In this document: positions 21,801 through 32,100 of the stretch, in pieces | Layout of the letters: each line of letters opens with the position of its first letter | Position numbering within the stretch: the first letter of the stretch is position 1 | Assembly (NCBI GenBank): GCA_963575745.1 | Contig: CAUYUJ010001481.1 | Coordinates: 233,881 to 297,880 of the forward strand | Direction of reading: 5' to 3' | Origin: Prorocentrum cordatum | Lineage: Eukaryota > Sar > Dinophyceae > Prorocentrales > Prorocentraceae | DNA length: 64,000 nt | Program-made: the position numbers and the translations under genes | Notes under the pieces: model-generated | Database searches by the model: none | What the model saw: the letters and a program-made list of their open reading frames with translations, nothing else | What the model was told of the DNA's origin: nothing

Positions 21801-22200
21801 CATCCGCAGAAGCACACGGAGGGCGAAATCATTCATGCTCATGCGCGATGTACCAGACGTATTGTATATATATCGTAGAATGGTATGGCGATGGGCGAAT
21901 ACGGTGTCTCACAATCCCACGACTCGCTGGGCCCGGAGAGTGCTGGAATGGAACCTGAATTTCAATACACGCCAGCGCAGACGACGACAGCAAGTGGGAC
22001 AGCCAAAGCGGTGGGACGACGATATCCGCAGCTTCCTGCACAGTCTGGACAGCGAGGCCGTAGAGGAACAGAACAGGGCAGCCACCCAATCACACAATAC
22101 GAGCACAACAACACGAACGACCTACGATGGATCCAGGCCGCTTGCTGTACAGACTGGTGGACATCCTGTGAGCCTGCATGCGTTTCACAAGCTTGAATAG
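18870..22200 (+). pseudogene. Decayed LINE with AP-type endonuclease and reverse transcriptase
   Basis: The layout is a full LINE second ORF broken by mutations. The endonuclease runs from about 18899: TALTIIHKNARSL, ILINETWR (catalytic Glu), LAADFNAQVG, YDYILVDR and the final NSDHKAV (Ser-Asp-His). An in-frame TAG at 19147-19149 interrupts it. A frameshift near 19.90-19.95 kb and a TGA at 20111 follow. RT then reads continuously: NYRPICTIPLPYK, AIDFKKVFDKVEHD, TKQGDPLS, with a TGA at 20963, a frameshift near 21.03 kb, RFADDMLL (codon 21079 onward) and a TAG at 21124. The tail has TMPYGAETWTLTE, LRRTQRRMIRLITG and RRQQVGQPKRWDDDI, typical of LINE C-termini, stopping at 22198-22200. At least four stops and two frameshifts make it non-functional. 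I make no attempt to restore it. Confidence 0.88.
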
Positions 22201-22439
22201 TTTGGTGATCTTCTTTGTCGAGGCCACGGCCTCCACGCCATGCCCTAATGGACACGGGCGGGCTCCCCGGTGGAGCGCGCACGACTCCGGCGTTCGCTTC
22301 GCTTCGCCACAACCGTCGGTACGATCGGCATCGCTGCTGCCGAGCTCGGCGTCATCATGATATATCGCGCAAGCTCGAGCCGCCGCCCCGCAATGGAGCG
22401 TCCGCGAGCCAGTGCGGCCTTTGAGACTTACCATCTGAA

Positions 22440-22500
22440 GGAGCATCGTCCTCCTCCTTCTCCTCCTCCTCCTCCTCCTCTTCCTCCTCCTCGGGTAAGT
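22440..22500. repeat. Short TCC tract
   Basis: About 55 bp of (TCC)n in the spacer after the LINE. Confidence 0.85.
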
Positions 22501-22659
22501 GCCATCGCGGCCGCATGTGCTGTGCCAAACCACCTGGCCGATCTGCACGCGATCGTGCGCACGCCTGCGCGGCCGTAGAGATGTGCCAGCAAGTTTCCAT
22601 CAGTAGCCGCAGTCGTGGCCGAATGGGCCTTGCCGAACAAGTTGCGGGTGGGAGGTCTT

Positions 22660-22850
22660 CAGTATTGGTCGCACCACATAGGTTGCACAACCTAGATTCT
22701 ACCACATAGCGTGCAGCAGATAGATGCACCACAGCGTGGACAACCATACATGTCACCACGTAGATTTCCATGCATAGCTTGCGCCCGTGGATTGCACCGC
22801 AAAGCTCGCAATTCATAGGTTACACCACAGAGATTGCACCACAGCTCAAA
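22660..22850. repeat. Degenerate TTGCACCACA-type minisatellite
   Basis: About a dozen loosely related copies of (G)ATTGCACCACA/ATAGGTTGCAC, on the + strand. Confidence 0.6.
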
Positions 22851-24755
22851 CGCATCCAGGAAATAATATGGCACTGCTTGGGGCCCAAGCTTGCAAACAT
22901 GGTTGCGTCCGTGCCCGGGTGGATTGTCCAGCCCTTCCAGGAGCAGAGCAACGGAGGACAAAGGGTCTTTAAGCTATCCCCGCCCCCCTCCCTGGATGAC
23001 ATCTGTGCTATGACACCTGGGTTTCGGCGCTCCGGCGCCCCCGCCGAGCTCTTAGAGGGCCGCCCCCCCCCCCCTGGGGCAAACAGCGGCGACTTGCCTG
23101 GCCTTGCCTGGCCTTGCCCCCTTCCTGGGCGCAGGGGCCGCCCCCGGGGACCCTCGCTTGCCCAAAAGGTGGCCGGCTGCCTCGGCTCCGCCCTCTTCTG
23201 CGCCCACGACGTCATCCCATGGGCCGCCCGCCGCCTGAGGTACAGGACGGGCCCGTCCCTGCGCGGTGGCCCCCCCCCCGCCCGCCGAGCACCCACCTCT
23301 GGCCCGAGGGCTCCAGGCCGGCCCCGGGTGCGGTCCGAGCAGACGGGGGTCGGAGGATCGCGCCGCATCGTCGGCGCGTCGGCGATGCGGTTCGACGTGT
23401 AGCCCGACATTCCGCGCTGGCGTCGCCGATGCATCGCCGATGTCGCCGATGCATCGGCGTTGCATCGGCGACGTATCGCCGATGCATCGGCGACGCGGCG
23501 CGATCCTCCGACCCCATGTACTCCGACCTCTTCCAGGAGGCCTCTAGAAGCCAGGCCGCTTCCCGGTTCGAAGAGATCGCGACGGAAGGTTTCTGACAGG
23601 TTTCGGCCTTTTGGGGGGGCCATGGCCCTGGGACCGTCAAGAAACTATTCCGGAAAAAGCGAGGCGTCGAAGTTCTAGGATTCCCCCCCTCAGCCCTTGG
23701 CCCAAGAGGTTCCAAGGGCCAGCTGGCCAGCCAGAGCGGCCGCACTCTGAGGCACCGCCGAGGGGGTTGGCACCCCAGCAGCCCCCAAGTAGAGCCCGCC
23801 TTTGCGGATGAGGGTGAGGGAACCGTGGAAGGGGCTCGCGTGCGATACGCCCCGTGTCCGAAGGGAACAACATGTGACTCTGGTCAGAGCAGGTGCGGAA
23901 GCGGTTATGTGGTGGTACAAAGCATCCCTTGCCCAAAAGGGGGCATCATGGGACCCATCACTCGGACCGGGGAGAAGAAGGTGCGGGGCCGGTTCTTTGA
24001 TGTCACAGGCAGGAGGCGGGCAAGTGGCGGACGGGTCGCAGGCGGGGCACGTGGCGGGCCGCGTGCAGGTTGCGCGCGCGTGTCTGCTGAAGCGGCAATC
24101 TTCACACATGAGAAGTGATCCTGGCGCAGGCGCCGATGTCTCAGATGTCGCACGCGGCGGGTAAGCTACGGGCAGGTCGCAGGTCGAACGCAGCCGGGGT
24201 GGATGTCCTTGAAGTCCGCAGTTGGAATGGAGCCCGCCCCTCTCGCCGCTTCTCGTATGGAAAAATACAGCAGGACAGTTTCGGACCGATGGCAAAGTGG
24301 CCGCTGATCCGTGGTATGCGGTGGGCGGGCACTTTCAAATCAACAAACGGAAAATCTCTCGGCTATTCTTCTATTTCTTCAAGGACCCAGCCAGCGTGGC
24401 AGACAAACTGTGGACAGGACACAAGCGGGTCGCAGGGGGGGGGGTGAGGGGTCGGAGGCGGGCTCTAGGCTGGCGCGGAGCGCGGGCGTGGGTCGCGGGC
24501 GGCGAAGGTCGTGGGAGCGGGTGGGTCGTGGGCGCGGGAGCGGGTCGCGAGCGCGGGTCACGGGAGCGGGCTGCGGGAGAAGTTCGCGGGCGCGGGCCTC
24601 AGGTCTGTGATCCTTCCGAACACACACAGACACACAAACACACACACACACACACACTCTCGCGCACAGCAGGCAGTCGCGTGCGAGACTGTGCGGCGAG
24701 AGTCGCGAATCCGCACCGCGGGGGCAGCGTAAGACCGCTCGGCCCCCCACTCTGA
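22851..24755. repeat. Spacer with a GCATCGGCGA/TCGCCGATGC palindromic cluster
   Basis: At 23405-23500 the decamer TCGCCGATGC and its complement alternate about eight times, giving many possible hairpins. At 24010-24180 and 24450-24600 there are degenerate G-rich repeats (GGGTCGC, GCGGGAGCGGG). A short CA tract lies at 24622-24660. No gene was recognised. Confidence 0.6.
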
Positions 24756-26205
24756 GAAAAATCCATTGGCCTCAGATCATGGCTACCCCTGGGACTCGGG
24801 GCGTTGCCGACGGCCGCCAACAGGAGCTCTGCAAGGGGTCGCGCGGCGATCTTGCGGAACCTGCGCGTCATCGGCCGGAGGTGCCGCGCGAGGGGACGGT
24901 TCGCGGACGCCTCCACGCTGGGGCCGCTGCTGTACGTGGAAGACCTGGCGGCGGCGGTCTCGGAGCACCTGCAGTCGCACGAGGCGTGTGCCCTGCGGGC
25001 CACCGCGCGCGCGGTCAGGCAGGGCGCATGGGGCTCGAAGCTTCGCTCCTACGTCTACGCCTTCGGCGGCGAGTGCGCCGACACTGGCCACACGGAGCGC
25101 CTGCGCCCGGAGACGGGCGCGTGGGAGGCGCTGCCGCCGATGGGTCAGGGCCGCATGTGGGCGACCGGGGTGGCGATGCAGGGGTGCCTGTTCGTGTGTG
25201 GGGGCTCCCACGGGCTTGGCCCAGTAGACCTGGTCGAGTGCTTCAGCCCGCGCCGCGGCTGCTGGTCGACGCTGCCGCCGATGAAGAGCCGCCGGGCGTG
25301 GGCCTCTGGCGGCGCCATCGGGGGCTGCCTCTACATCTGCGGCGGCCGAGACCTCAACAGGTGCCACTCCTCCGCGGAGTGCTTCAATCCAGAGGTCGGC
25401 GAGTGGGAGGCGGTCGGGAACATGCGGTGCGCGCGCTACGGCGCAGCTGGCGCCGTGGTCTCTGGGCGGCTATACGTCTGCGGAGGCTTCGCGACTCCGA
25501 GGCACCTCGCCCCGAACCCCGAGGGCCCCGAGACGAGCGCGAAGCAGTTCTGGGGCATCGACTCGGTCGAGCGCTTCGACGCGGAGGTGCGGGACTGGGC
25601 CGAGATGCCTCCGATGCGGCACCGGCGCGGCTGGTCTGTCGCAGCGGCGGCACTCGGCCACGTGTACATGTGCGGGGGCCGCAATGAGGACCAGGGGGCC
25701 AGACAATAAAACACACTCGCATATCAAGAGAAGTCGCACGGGCGCGGGCTGCTTCTCAGCTGGTGCCCTGCAGCCTCTTCGGCGCCCGTCGGCAGCGCCT
25801 TAAGCGCCTCCCAGCCCGCGCTTCGCGTGCCTCCAGGCAGGCGTGTGTCTTGAGGGGGGGGGGGAGATCCTGCGCTGGCGGAGGTCCCTGCGCGGACGCC
25901 CGGAGGCGTGTGATCGTGCATGTTTCGGGTTCTCCGAGGATGGGGTGCTCAGCTCCGTGGAGCGCTTCATGCCCGAGCTTGCTCCGTGGGAGACGCTACC
26001 ATCCATGGGCAAAGGGCGCCACGCGGCCATCGGTGCCGTGGTGGGTGGTCGGATCTACGTCTTGGGGGGCCGTGCTGGCCGTTCCATCTTGAGGACGTCG
26101 GAGGTTTTCGATATCGCGCAGGGGGGCTGGAGCCCAGCCCCGCACATGGCCGAGGGCCGTGCGTGGGCAGTGGGCGCCGTGCTCGCGAGTACTGCAGGGT
26201 CATGA
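24756..26205 (+). CDS. Kelch-repeat protein with F-box-like N-terminus, two exons
   Basis: This is probably a kelch beta-propeller, typically a protein-interaction platform and often a substrate receptor of ubiquitin ligases. The frame is open from 24756 with no early ATG, so the true start is probably in an upstream exon. Residues LLYVEDLAAAVSEHLQSHEA resemble an F-box. Kelch blades follow, each with a double Gly and a spaced Trp: YAFGG, FVCGG, YICGG, YVCGG, YMCGG, then YVLGG in exon 2. Exon 1 breaks off after CGGRNE (25688). The propeller resumes at 25939 as DGVLSSVERF, in phase 0 across a 250-bp gap. GAGGA occurs at both borders, and the simplest reading is a GA-AG intron (25689-25938). 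The protein stops at 26203 in mid-blade, so it is C-terminally truncated or another intron follows before the GGA array. Confidence 0.75.
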
Positions 26206-26259
26206 TCGTTTGAACCCGGCTGCCTGCGGCAGGCCCCGCCATCTCGGGGGCAACGATAG

Positions 26260-26545
26260 GGAGGAGAGGAGGAGGAGGAGGAGGAGGAGGAGGAGGAGGA
26301 GGAGGAGGAGGAGGAGGAGGAGAGAGGAGGAGAAGGGGGAGGGGGAGGAGGAGGAGGAGGAGGAGGAGGAGGAGGAGGAGGAGGAGGGGAGGAGAGGAGG
26401 AGGAGAGGAGCAGGAGGAGGAGGAGGAGGTGGAGGAGGAGGAGGAGGAGGAGGAGGGGTGGAGGAGGAGGAGGAGGAGGAGGAGGAGGGAGGGGGGGGAG
26501 GGGGAGGGGGAGGGGGAGGGGGAGGGGGAGGGGGGGGGGAGGAGG
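26260..26545. repeat. GGA purine array
   Basis: (GGA)n with a (GGGGGA)n end at 26490-26540, directly after the kelch gene. Confidence 0.95.
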
Positions 26546-26767
26546 ACAAGCTAGGTGCGCTCGCGTCATATCTGAAATCCTACCCCTCCCTCCCATCCCT
26601 TACCATGGCGCAGATCCCCTCTCTACTCGCACAGTCGGATGTCGAGCAGGGCAATGATCCCGAAAGGGTACGCGAGGCATTTTAGAGCACGGCGTGGCAT
26701 GGCGTAGAAGAGCACCGCAAAGCGTAGTATCAACCTCGCATTGCATTGCATGCCGTGGCATGGCACG

Positions 26768-26950
26768 GGAAATGACGCCAGCGCTGCAGCGGGAACAGGA
26801 TTCGGAACGAGCGGAAGCGCGGAAATGAGGCCAGCGCTGCAGCGGGAGCGCGATTCGGAACGAGCTGAAGCGCGGAAATGAGGCCAACGCTGCAGCGGCA
26901 ACACGATTCGGAACGAGCGGAGGCCCGAAAATGAGGCCCGCGCCTCAGCG
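26768..26950. repeat. 53-bp tandem repeat, about 3.5 copies
   Basis: The unit contains GAAATGAGGCCAGCGCTGCA and GATTCGGAACGAGC. The last copy is diverged. Confidence 0.85.
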
Positions 26951-27092
26951 AGAGCAGCATTTTGAAAAAAATGCAAGCGAAAACCCAACTCCCGGGAATC
27001 CTGTGTGTAAAAAAGCAGGACGCGGGGGGGGGGGCGAACTTCCCCAGCACATCATCAGGGGAAGAGGGAGAGTAGTATTCATATTGAGTAAT

Positions 27093-27205
27093 TGTGGGAG
27101 GAGGAGGAGGAGGAGGAGGAGGAGGAGGAGGAGAGAGGAGGAGGAGGAGGAGGAGGAGGAGGAGGAGGAGGAGGAGGAGGAGGAGGAGGAGGAGGAGGAG
27201 GAGGG
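27093..27205. repeat. GGA purine array
   Basis: About 110 bp of (GGA)n. Confidence 0.95.
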
Positions 27206-29130
27206 CGAGATGGGCTCAAGGGGGGACGCATCGACCCCCAATCGCCCATTCACCGCCGACAGGGGCCCAACGCCCTCCCCCCCGATCAGGAGCGTGGGGA
27301 TCTCCTATCGGGGGCCTGTCGTCGATCTCTTAGGTGATGGTCGATGCTTTCCCCCCCTGAGCTTGTGCCCCCCCTGCCGCTGCCCCTCACGATCGTGCCA
27401 TCCCGGCAGTGTATTTGATCTCTGGTCGTCGAGGAGCGCCAAGCAGACCGTTGACGCATGGCACCGCGTGCCCCGAGGATCGGGAGAGCCTCAGCGCGGT
27501 GAGTTCCAAAACCACTGCCTGCAGTGTGCATCCCATGACGTTTGGCTCCTCGGGGCTTCTCTTGGAGCCCTCCCGATGCCATCTGGGGGCCCCCCCTGGG
27601 CCGCCTTGATGCAAGCTTCGGCCGCCGGGGGGGGGCGATCGCGGGACCACTACTGGCGGCCCTGGGGGGAACTGCCTCGGCCGCCTCGGAAGCCACGCTG
27701 GACGCTCTGGAGGGACCAGGGCAGCCTTCGGCGGCGGGAGAGGGCGGGCATTGAGAAGGAGAAGTCCTTCTCAGAAGCCCTCGCGCCCTCTGAGAAGTCG
27801 CTTCTTGTCGTCGGGAAAGGCTTCGAAAACTTCTCAGAAGCCTGTGGGACTTCGAACCTTCTGAGACGGCCTTCTCCTTCTCACTTCCCCCCCCTCGCTC
27901 GCCGCCGATTCCAGGGAGCCCCGGGAGGCAGGGACGGGGCACTCACACACTGCGTGTCGAGAGGGGGGCCCCTCCCCTGAGAGGAGCAGTGGAACCCTAT
28001 ACCGGGCAGCACCGGGCGGTCTGCCACGCCTCAAGCGTGCCAGGGGTGGCACGGTGGCGGCTTTTGGAAGGCCCTCTTCAGGAAGCATTGTACATAGGAG
28101 AGCCAGACCGCATGCGATGCCGTTTGGTTGGTGATAGTTACACGTGTACAGATTCGCATCACGGGTACGTCCGTGGTGATGTTGGCTCGTCCGCACGGGC
28201 CAAGGTAGTTGCAAGGCTCTGTCGCGTCAAGCGAAGTTTCTAGACCGCGCATCAAGTATAGAGCCTAGGCCACGAATTCATGGTCGAGTTTGAAGCTGCG
28301 GCGCTGAATTGTAAAGCAGCTGATCCTCTCGAGAGGTCGGCTCTATAAGTTCCAATTTCGGTGTGCTCGAGAGGCCTGACCGAGTGCTTGAGGAGCAATT
28401 TCTGCGATATTGATTGGTCCTGCCACGCATCACAGCTACGTTACGCATTCCCTCGCTTCTCTTCCTCGTTCACGCGCGTGGCCGAGTCGATCTTCAATAT
28501 TGGAGCGCGGACTCGTTCTATTGTGGCGCCCCACGGCGGTGGGCATGTCTAGCTTTGACAAGATGCGCGCCCAGCATGAATCGTCAGGCAACCATTGGTT
28601 GCACTTGCATGTGACGTCCAACCTCGTATTGAGCGGACACGCACAACTGCAAACACACACACACACACACACGCACTCACACACTCACTCACACACATAC
28701 ACACACTGGCGTGCGTCTAAAGCACGTGCAGCGCACGTCCGTCACACGAACGATCACACGTGCCGCGTGCGAGTGGTTCTCGTGTGAGCGCAGGGTGGTT
28801 TCCATCGCGCATGCCAGGGCCGTCCGACCTGAGCGCCCGCGGGATCGACACACGCACGGTGGAGTGCGCGCGTGCCGCGGATGTTGCACACATCATGACT
28901 CGGCAGCCCGCCGAGCACAGTGACGCATGGGTTCGTTTCGCGCTCTCGCCTGGTCGTCCGGCCCGTGGGTTGTTCCAGCAGGTCTGCCCCCACGAGAACG
29001 GCCGCGCCAGGGCTCGAGATGCTGTCGTCGTCAATGCTCCTCCTCCTCCCTCTCCTTCCCCTCCTCTTCCCGAAGCTGGCCGTCTGGCTCAAGCCTGGTT
29101 TGCACCACTGGCAAGGGTCTACAGCCGGTC
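27206..29130. other. Long spacer upstream of the fumarate reductase gene
   Basis: I see no coding family. Repeated TTCTCAGAAG motifs occur at 27768-27880. A CA microsatellite lies at 28650-28710. I found no TATA-like element convincingly placed before the next gene. Confidence 0.5.
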
Positions 29131-29138
29131 TTTTTAGG
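29131..29138 (+). promoter_or_regulatory. Candidate spliced-leader trans-splice acceptor
   Basis: TTTTTAG after a pyrimidine-rich stretch (GGTCTTTTTAG) ends at 29137, 52 nt before the ATG at 29190. An in-frame TAA at 29148 lies between them. Dinoflagellate mRNAs receive a 22-nt spliced leader at such AG sites, so this is the most likely 5' end of the mature message. It is inferred from position and composition only. Confidence 0.45.
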
Positions 29139-29189
29139 GCTTGCACCTAACATTTTATTATTGCCCCGCCATACATTCGTCGGGCAACC

Positions 29190-32100
29190 ATGGCCACACC
29201 TTTTCCATCCGACACGGCCATCGTCGTTGGGGGCGGTCTTGGCGGCATGTCCGCCGCAAACACGGTTCTAGAGAACAACGGCAAGGTCGTGTTGTTGGAC
29301 AAGTCTTCCTTCTGCGGCGGCAATTCCACCAAGGCCACTAGCGGCATCAACGGTGCAGAGACCAAGACGCAGAAGGACAAGGGCATCGATGACACCATCA
29401 CTCTGTTCACAAACGACACCCTCAAGGGCGGTGCCAAGAAGCCCGAGCTGGTCAAGGTCCTGTGCGGCAACAGCGGGGCCGATGTGGACTGGCTGGTGGA
29501 GAAGTTCAACCTCGACCTGTCCCTGGTCGCCCGCCTGGGCGGCCACTCGGCACCCAGGACGCACCGAGGCGCAGAGCGATTCCCTGGCATGACCATCACC
29601 TATGCCCTCATCCAGATGGTGGAGAAGATCGCGGAGAGGAGCGACAAGGCGCGCATTATTACCAAGGCGAAGGCCACCAAGCTGCTGACCGCCAACAAGG
29701 TTTGCGTGGGCTGCGCGTACGAGAAGGGCGGCGCGGAGTTCCAGGAGCACGGCCCTGTGATCCTGGCCACTGGCGGCTTTGGCGCCGACTTCACCAGCAA
29801 CTCGCTGCTTGCGCAGTACCGGCCCGACCTCATGCACCTGCCCACCACCAACGGCGAGCATTGCACCGGCGACGGGATCAAGATGGGCGAGGCGATCGGC
29901 GCCAAATCGATCGACTTGGAATGGGTCCAGGTGCACCCCACGGGCTTGGTGAAGCCCGACGACCCGGACGCGAAGATCAAGTTCTTGGCCGCCGAGGCAC
30001 TCCGTGGCGTCGGCGGTCTTGTACTAGATGCAAACGGGAAGCGCTTCGCGAACGAGCTGGGACGACGCGACTACGTCACAGGCGAGATGTGGAAGAACAA
30101 GCCGCCTTTCCGACTCTGCCTGAACAAGGCTGCGTCCTCTGAGATCGCGTGGCATTGCAAGCACTACACCGGCCGCGGCGTCATGAAGTTCTACGAGACA
30201 GGCGACGCACTGGCCAAGGACATGGGTGTTCCTCTTTCTGTGTTGGAGCAGACGCACGCCGCTCACTACCAGGCTGCGAAGAAGACAGAGAAAGATCCAG
30301 ACGGTGGCTCCTATCCAGCGTACCCCAGCGGCAAGTCCTGGGACGAGGCAAGCGGAAAGACTGGCTCGGGCAAGAAGTTCTATCATAATGTCATCGACGG
30401 TCCCGCAGTGAAAAGCGAGCCCTTCTACGTGGCCATCATCACGCCCGTGATCCACTACTGCATGGGGGGCCTCGAGATTGACACGGACTCTGCCTGCATC
30501 GGTGCCGACGGGAAGGCCATCCCAGGATTGTACGCTGCGGGGGAGGTCGCTGGCGGTGTGCATGGCAACAACCGCCTGGGCGGCAACTCGCTGCTGGACT
30601 GCGTAGTGTTCGGCCGCGTGGCTGGCCTCGCTGCGACCAAGTACATGTTGGGCGCGGATTGCAAGCCCGTGAGCCTCAAAGACCTCTCCGGCGGAGGCCT
30701 GACCGGCGAGGTTAAAGCGTCCAAGAACGCGGGCGGCTCGTACGAGGATGGCATGAACAAGACCGACGGTGCCGGCAAGCCGAAGAAAGAGAAGAAGGCG
30801 AAGAAGGACAAAATGGAGTCTAGCGGTGGTGGCGGCGGCCTCACCATGGCGGAGGTGGCCAAGCACACCAGCAAGACCGACTGCTGGGTGGTCGTGGCTG
30901 GCGAGGTGCTCGATGTGACCTCGTTCCTGAGCCAGCACCCCGGAGGCGAGCTGGCCATCCTCACGTTCGCCGGGAAGGACGCCACCGAGGAGTTCAACAT
31001 GATCCACCCTCCGGACGTGATCCCGAAGTACGCCCCTGACGCCGCCATCGGCAAACTCGGGGCAGGCGGAGGTGAGGAAAAGCCGAAGAAGGAGAAGAAA
31101 GAGAAGAAGGTGAAGTCTGGCGGCGGTGGCGGTGGTGGCGGCGGCCTCACCATGGCGGAGGTGGCCAAGCACACCAGCAAGACCGACTGCTGGGTGGTCG
31201 TGGCTGGTGAGGTGCTCGATGTGACCTCGTTCCTCAGCCAGCACCCCGGAGGCGAGCTGGCCATCCTCACGTTCGCCGGGAAGGACGCCACCGAGGAGTT
31301 CAACATGATCCACCCTCCGGACGTGATCCCGAAGTACGCCCCTGACGCCGCCATCGGCAAACTCGGGGCAGGCGGAGGTGCCGACGAGGATGACGGCTCG
31401 GACTCGGACGACTCGGACTCGGACGACGACTCGGACTCGGACGAGGAGGAGGCTATCGGTGGCGGCGGCGGGTACAGCCCAGAGGAGGTGGCGAAACACG
31501 TCACCAAAGATGATTGCTGGGTCATCCTCGGCGGAAAGGTGCTGGACGTCACCTCCTTCCTGTCGCAGCACCCGGGGGGCGAGCTGGCGATCCTCACGTT
31601 CGCCGGCAAGGACGCCACGGCGGAGTTCGACATGATTCACCCGCCCGACGTGGTCGGCAAATACGCGCCAGATGCTGTCATCGGCGAGGTTGGCGGCGGC
31701 GGCGGCGGTGGCGCGAAGAAGAAGAAGGATAAGAAGCCCAAGAAGGGCGGCAAGCCAGTCGTCGTGGACAAGGGCGACAAGATCGCCAACCACCAGGCCT
31801 GGGGGCACCTCGACGGCCGGGACAACTGGCGCGAGGGCGTCATGGACAGCAACCCGGGCGTGTTCTTGATCAACGTGCGGGCCTATTTCTACGCCGCCTG
31901 GTACTTGCTGAGCGCCGTCCTCTACGAGGTCGCCGCGACGATCTTCGTCAACAAGAACTTCAAAATAACTGGCGACCGCGTCGGCCTCACCCGCAGCGCG
32001 ATCTTGCTGGTCCTATTCATCGTCATCCACGCCGTCGGCAACCTTCACGTATTCAAGGGGCCCGATGACTTCAACGGTTACGGCTACTTCTACGTGCGCC

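Noticed and set aside
30024-31808. 594-codon minus-strand frame
   Set aside because: It lies antisense to the fumarate reductase gene and shows no family motifs. High GC at third positions of the real gene leaves the opposite strand open.
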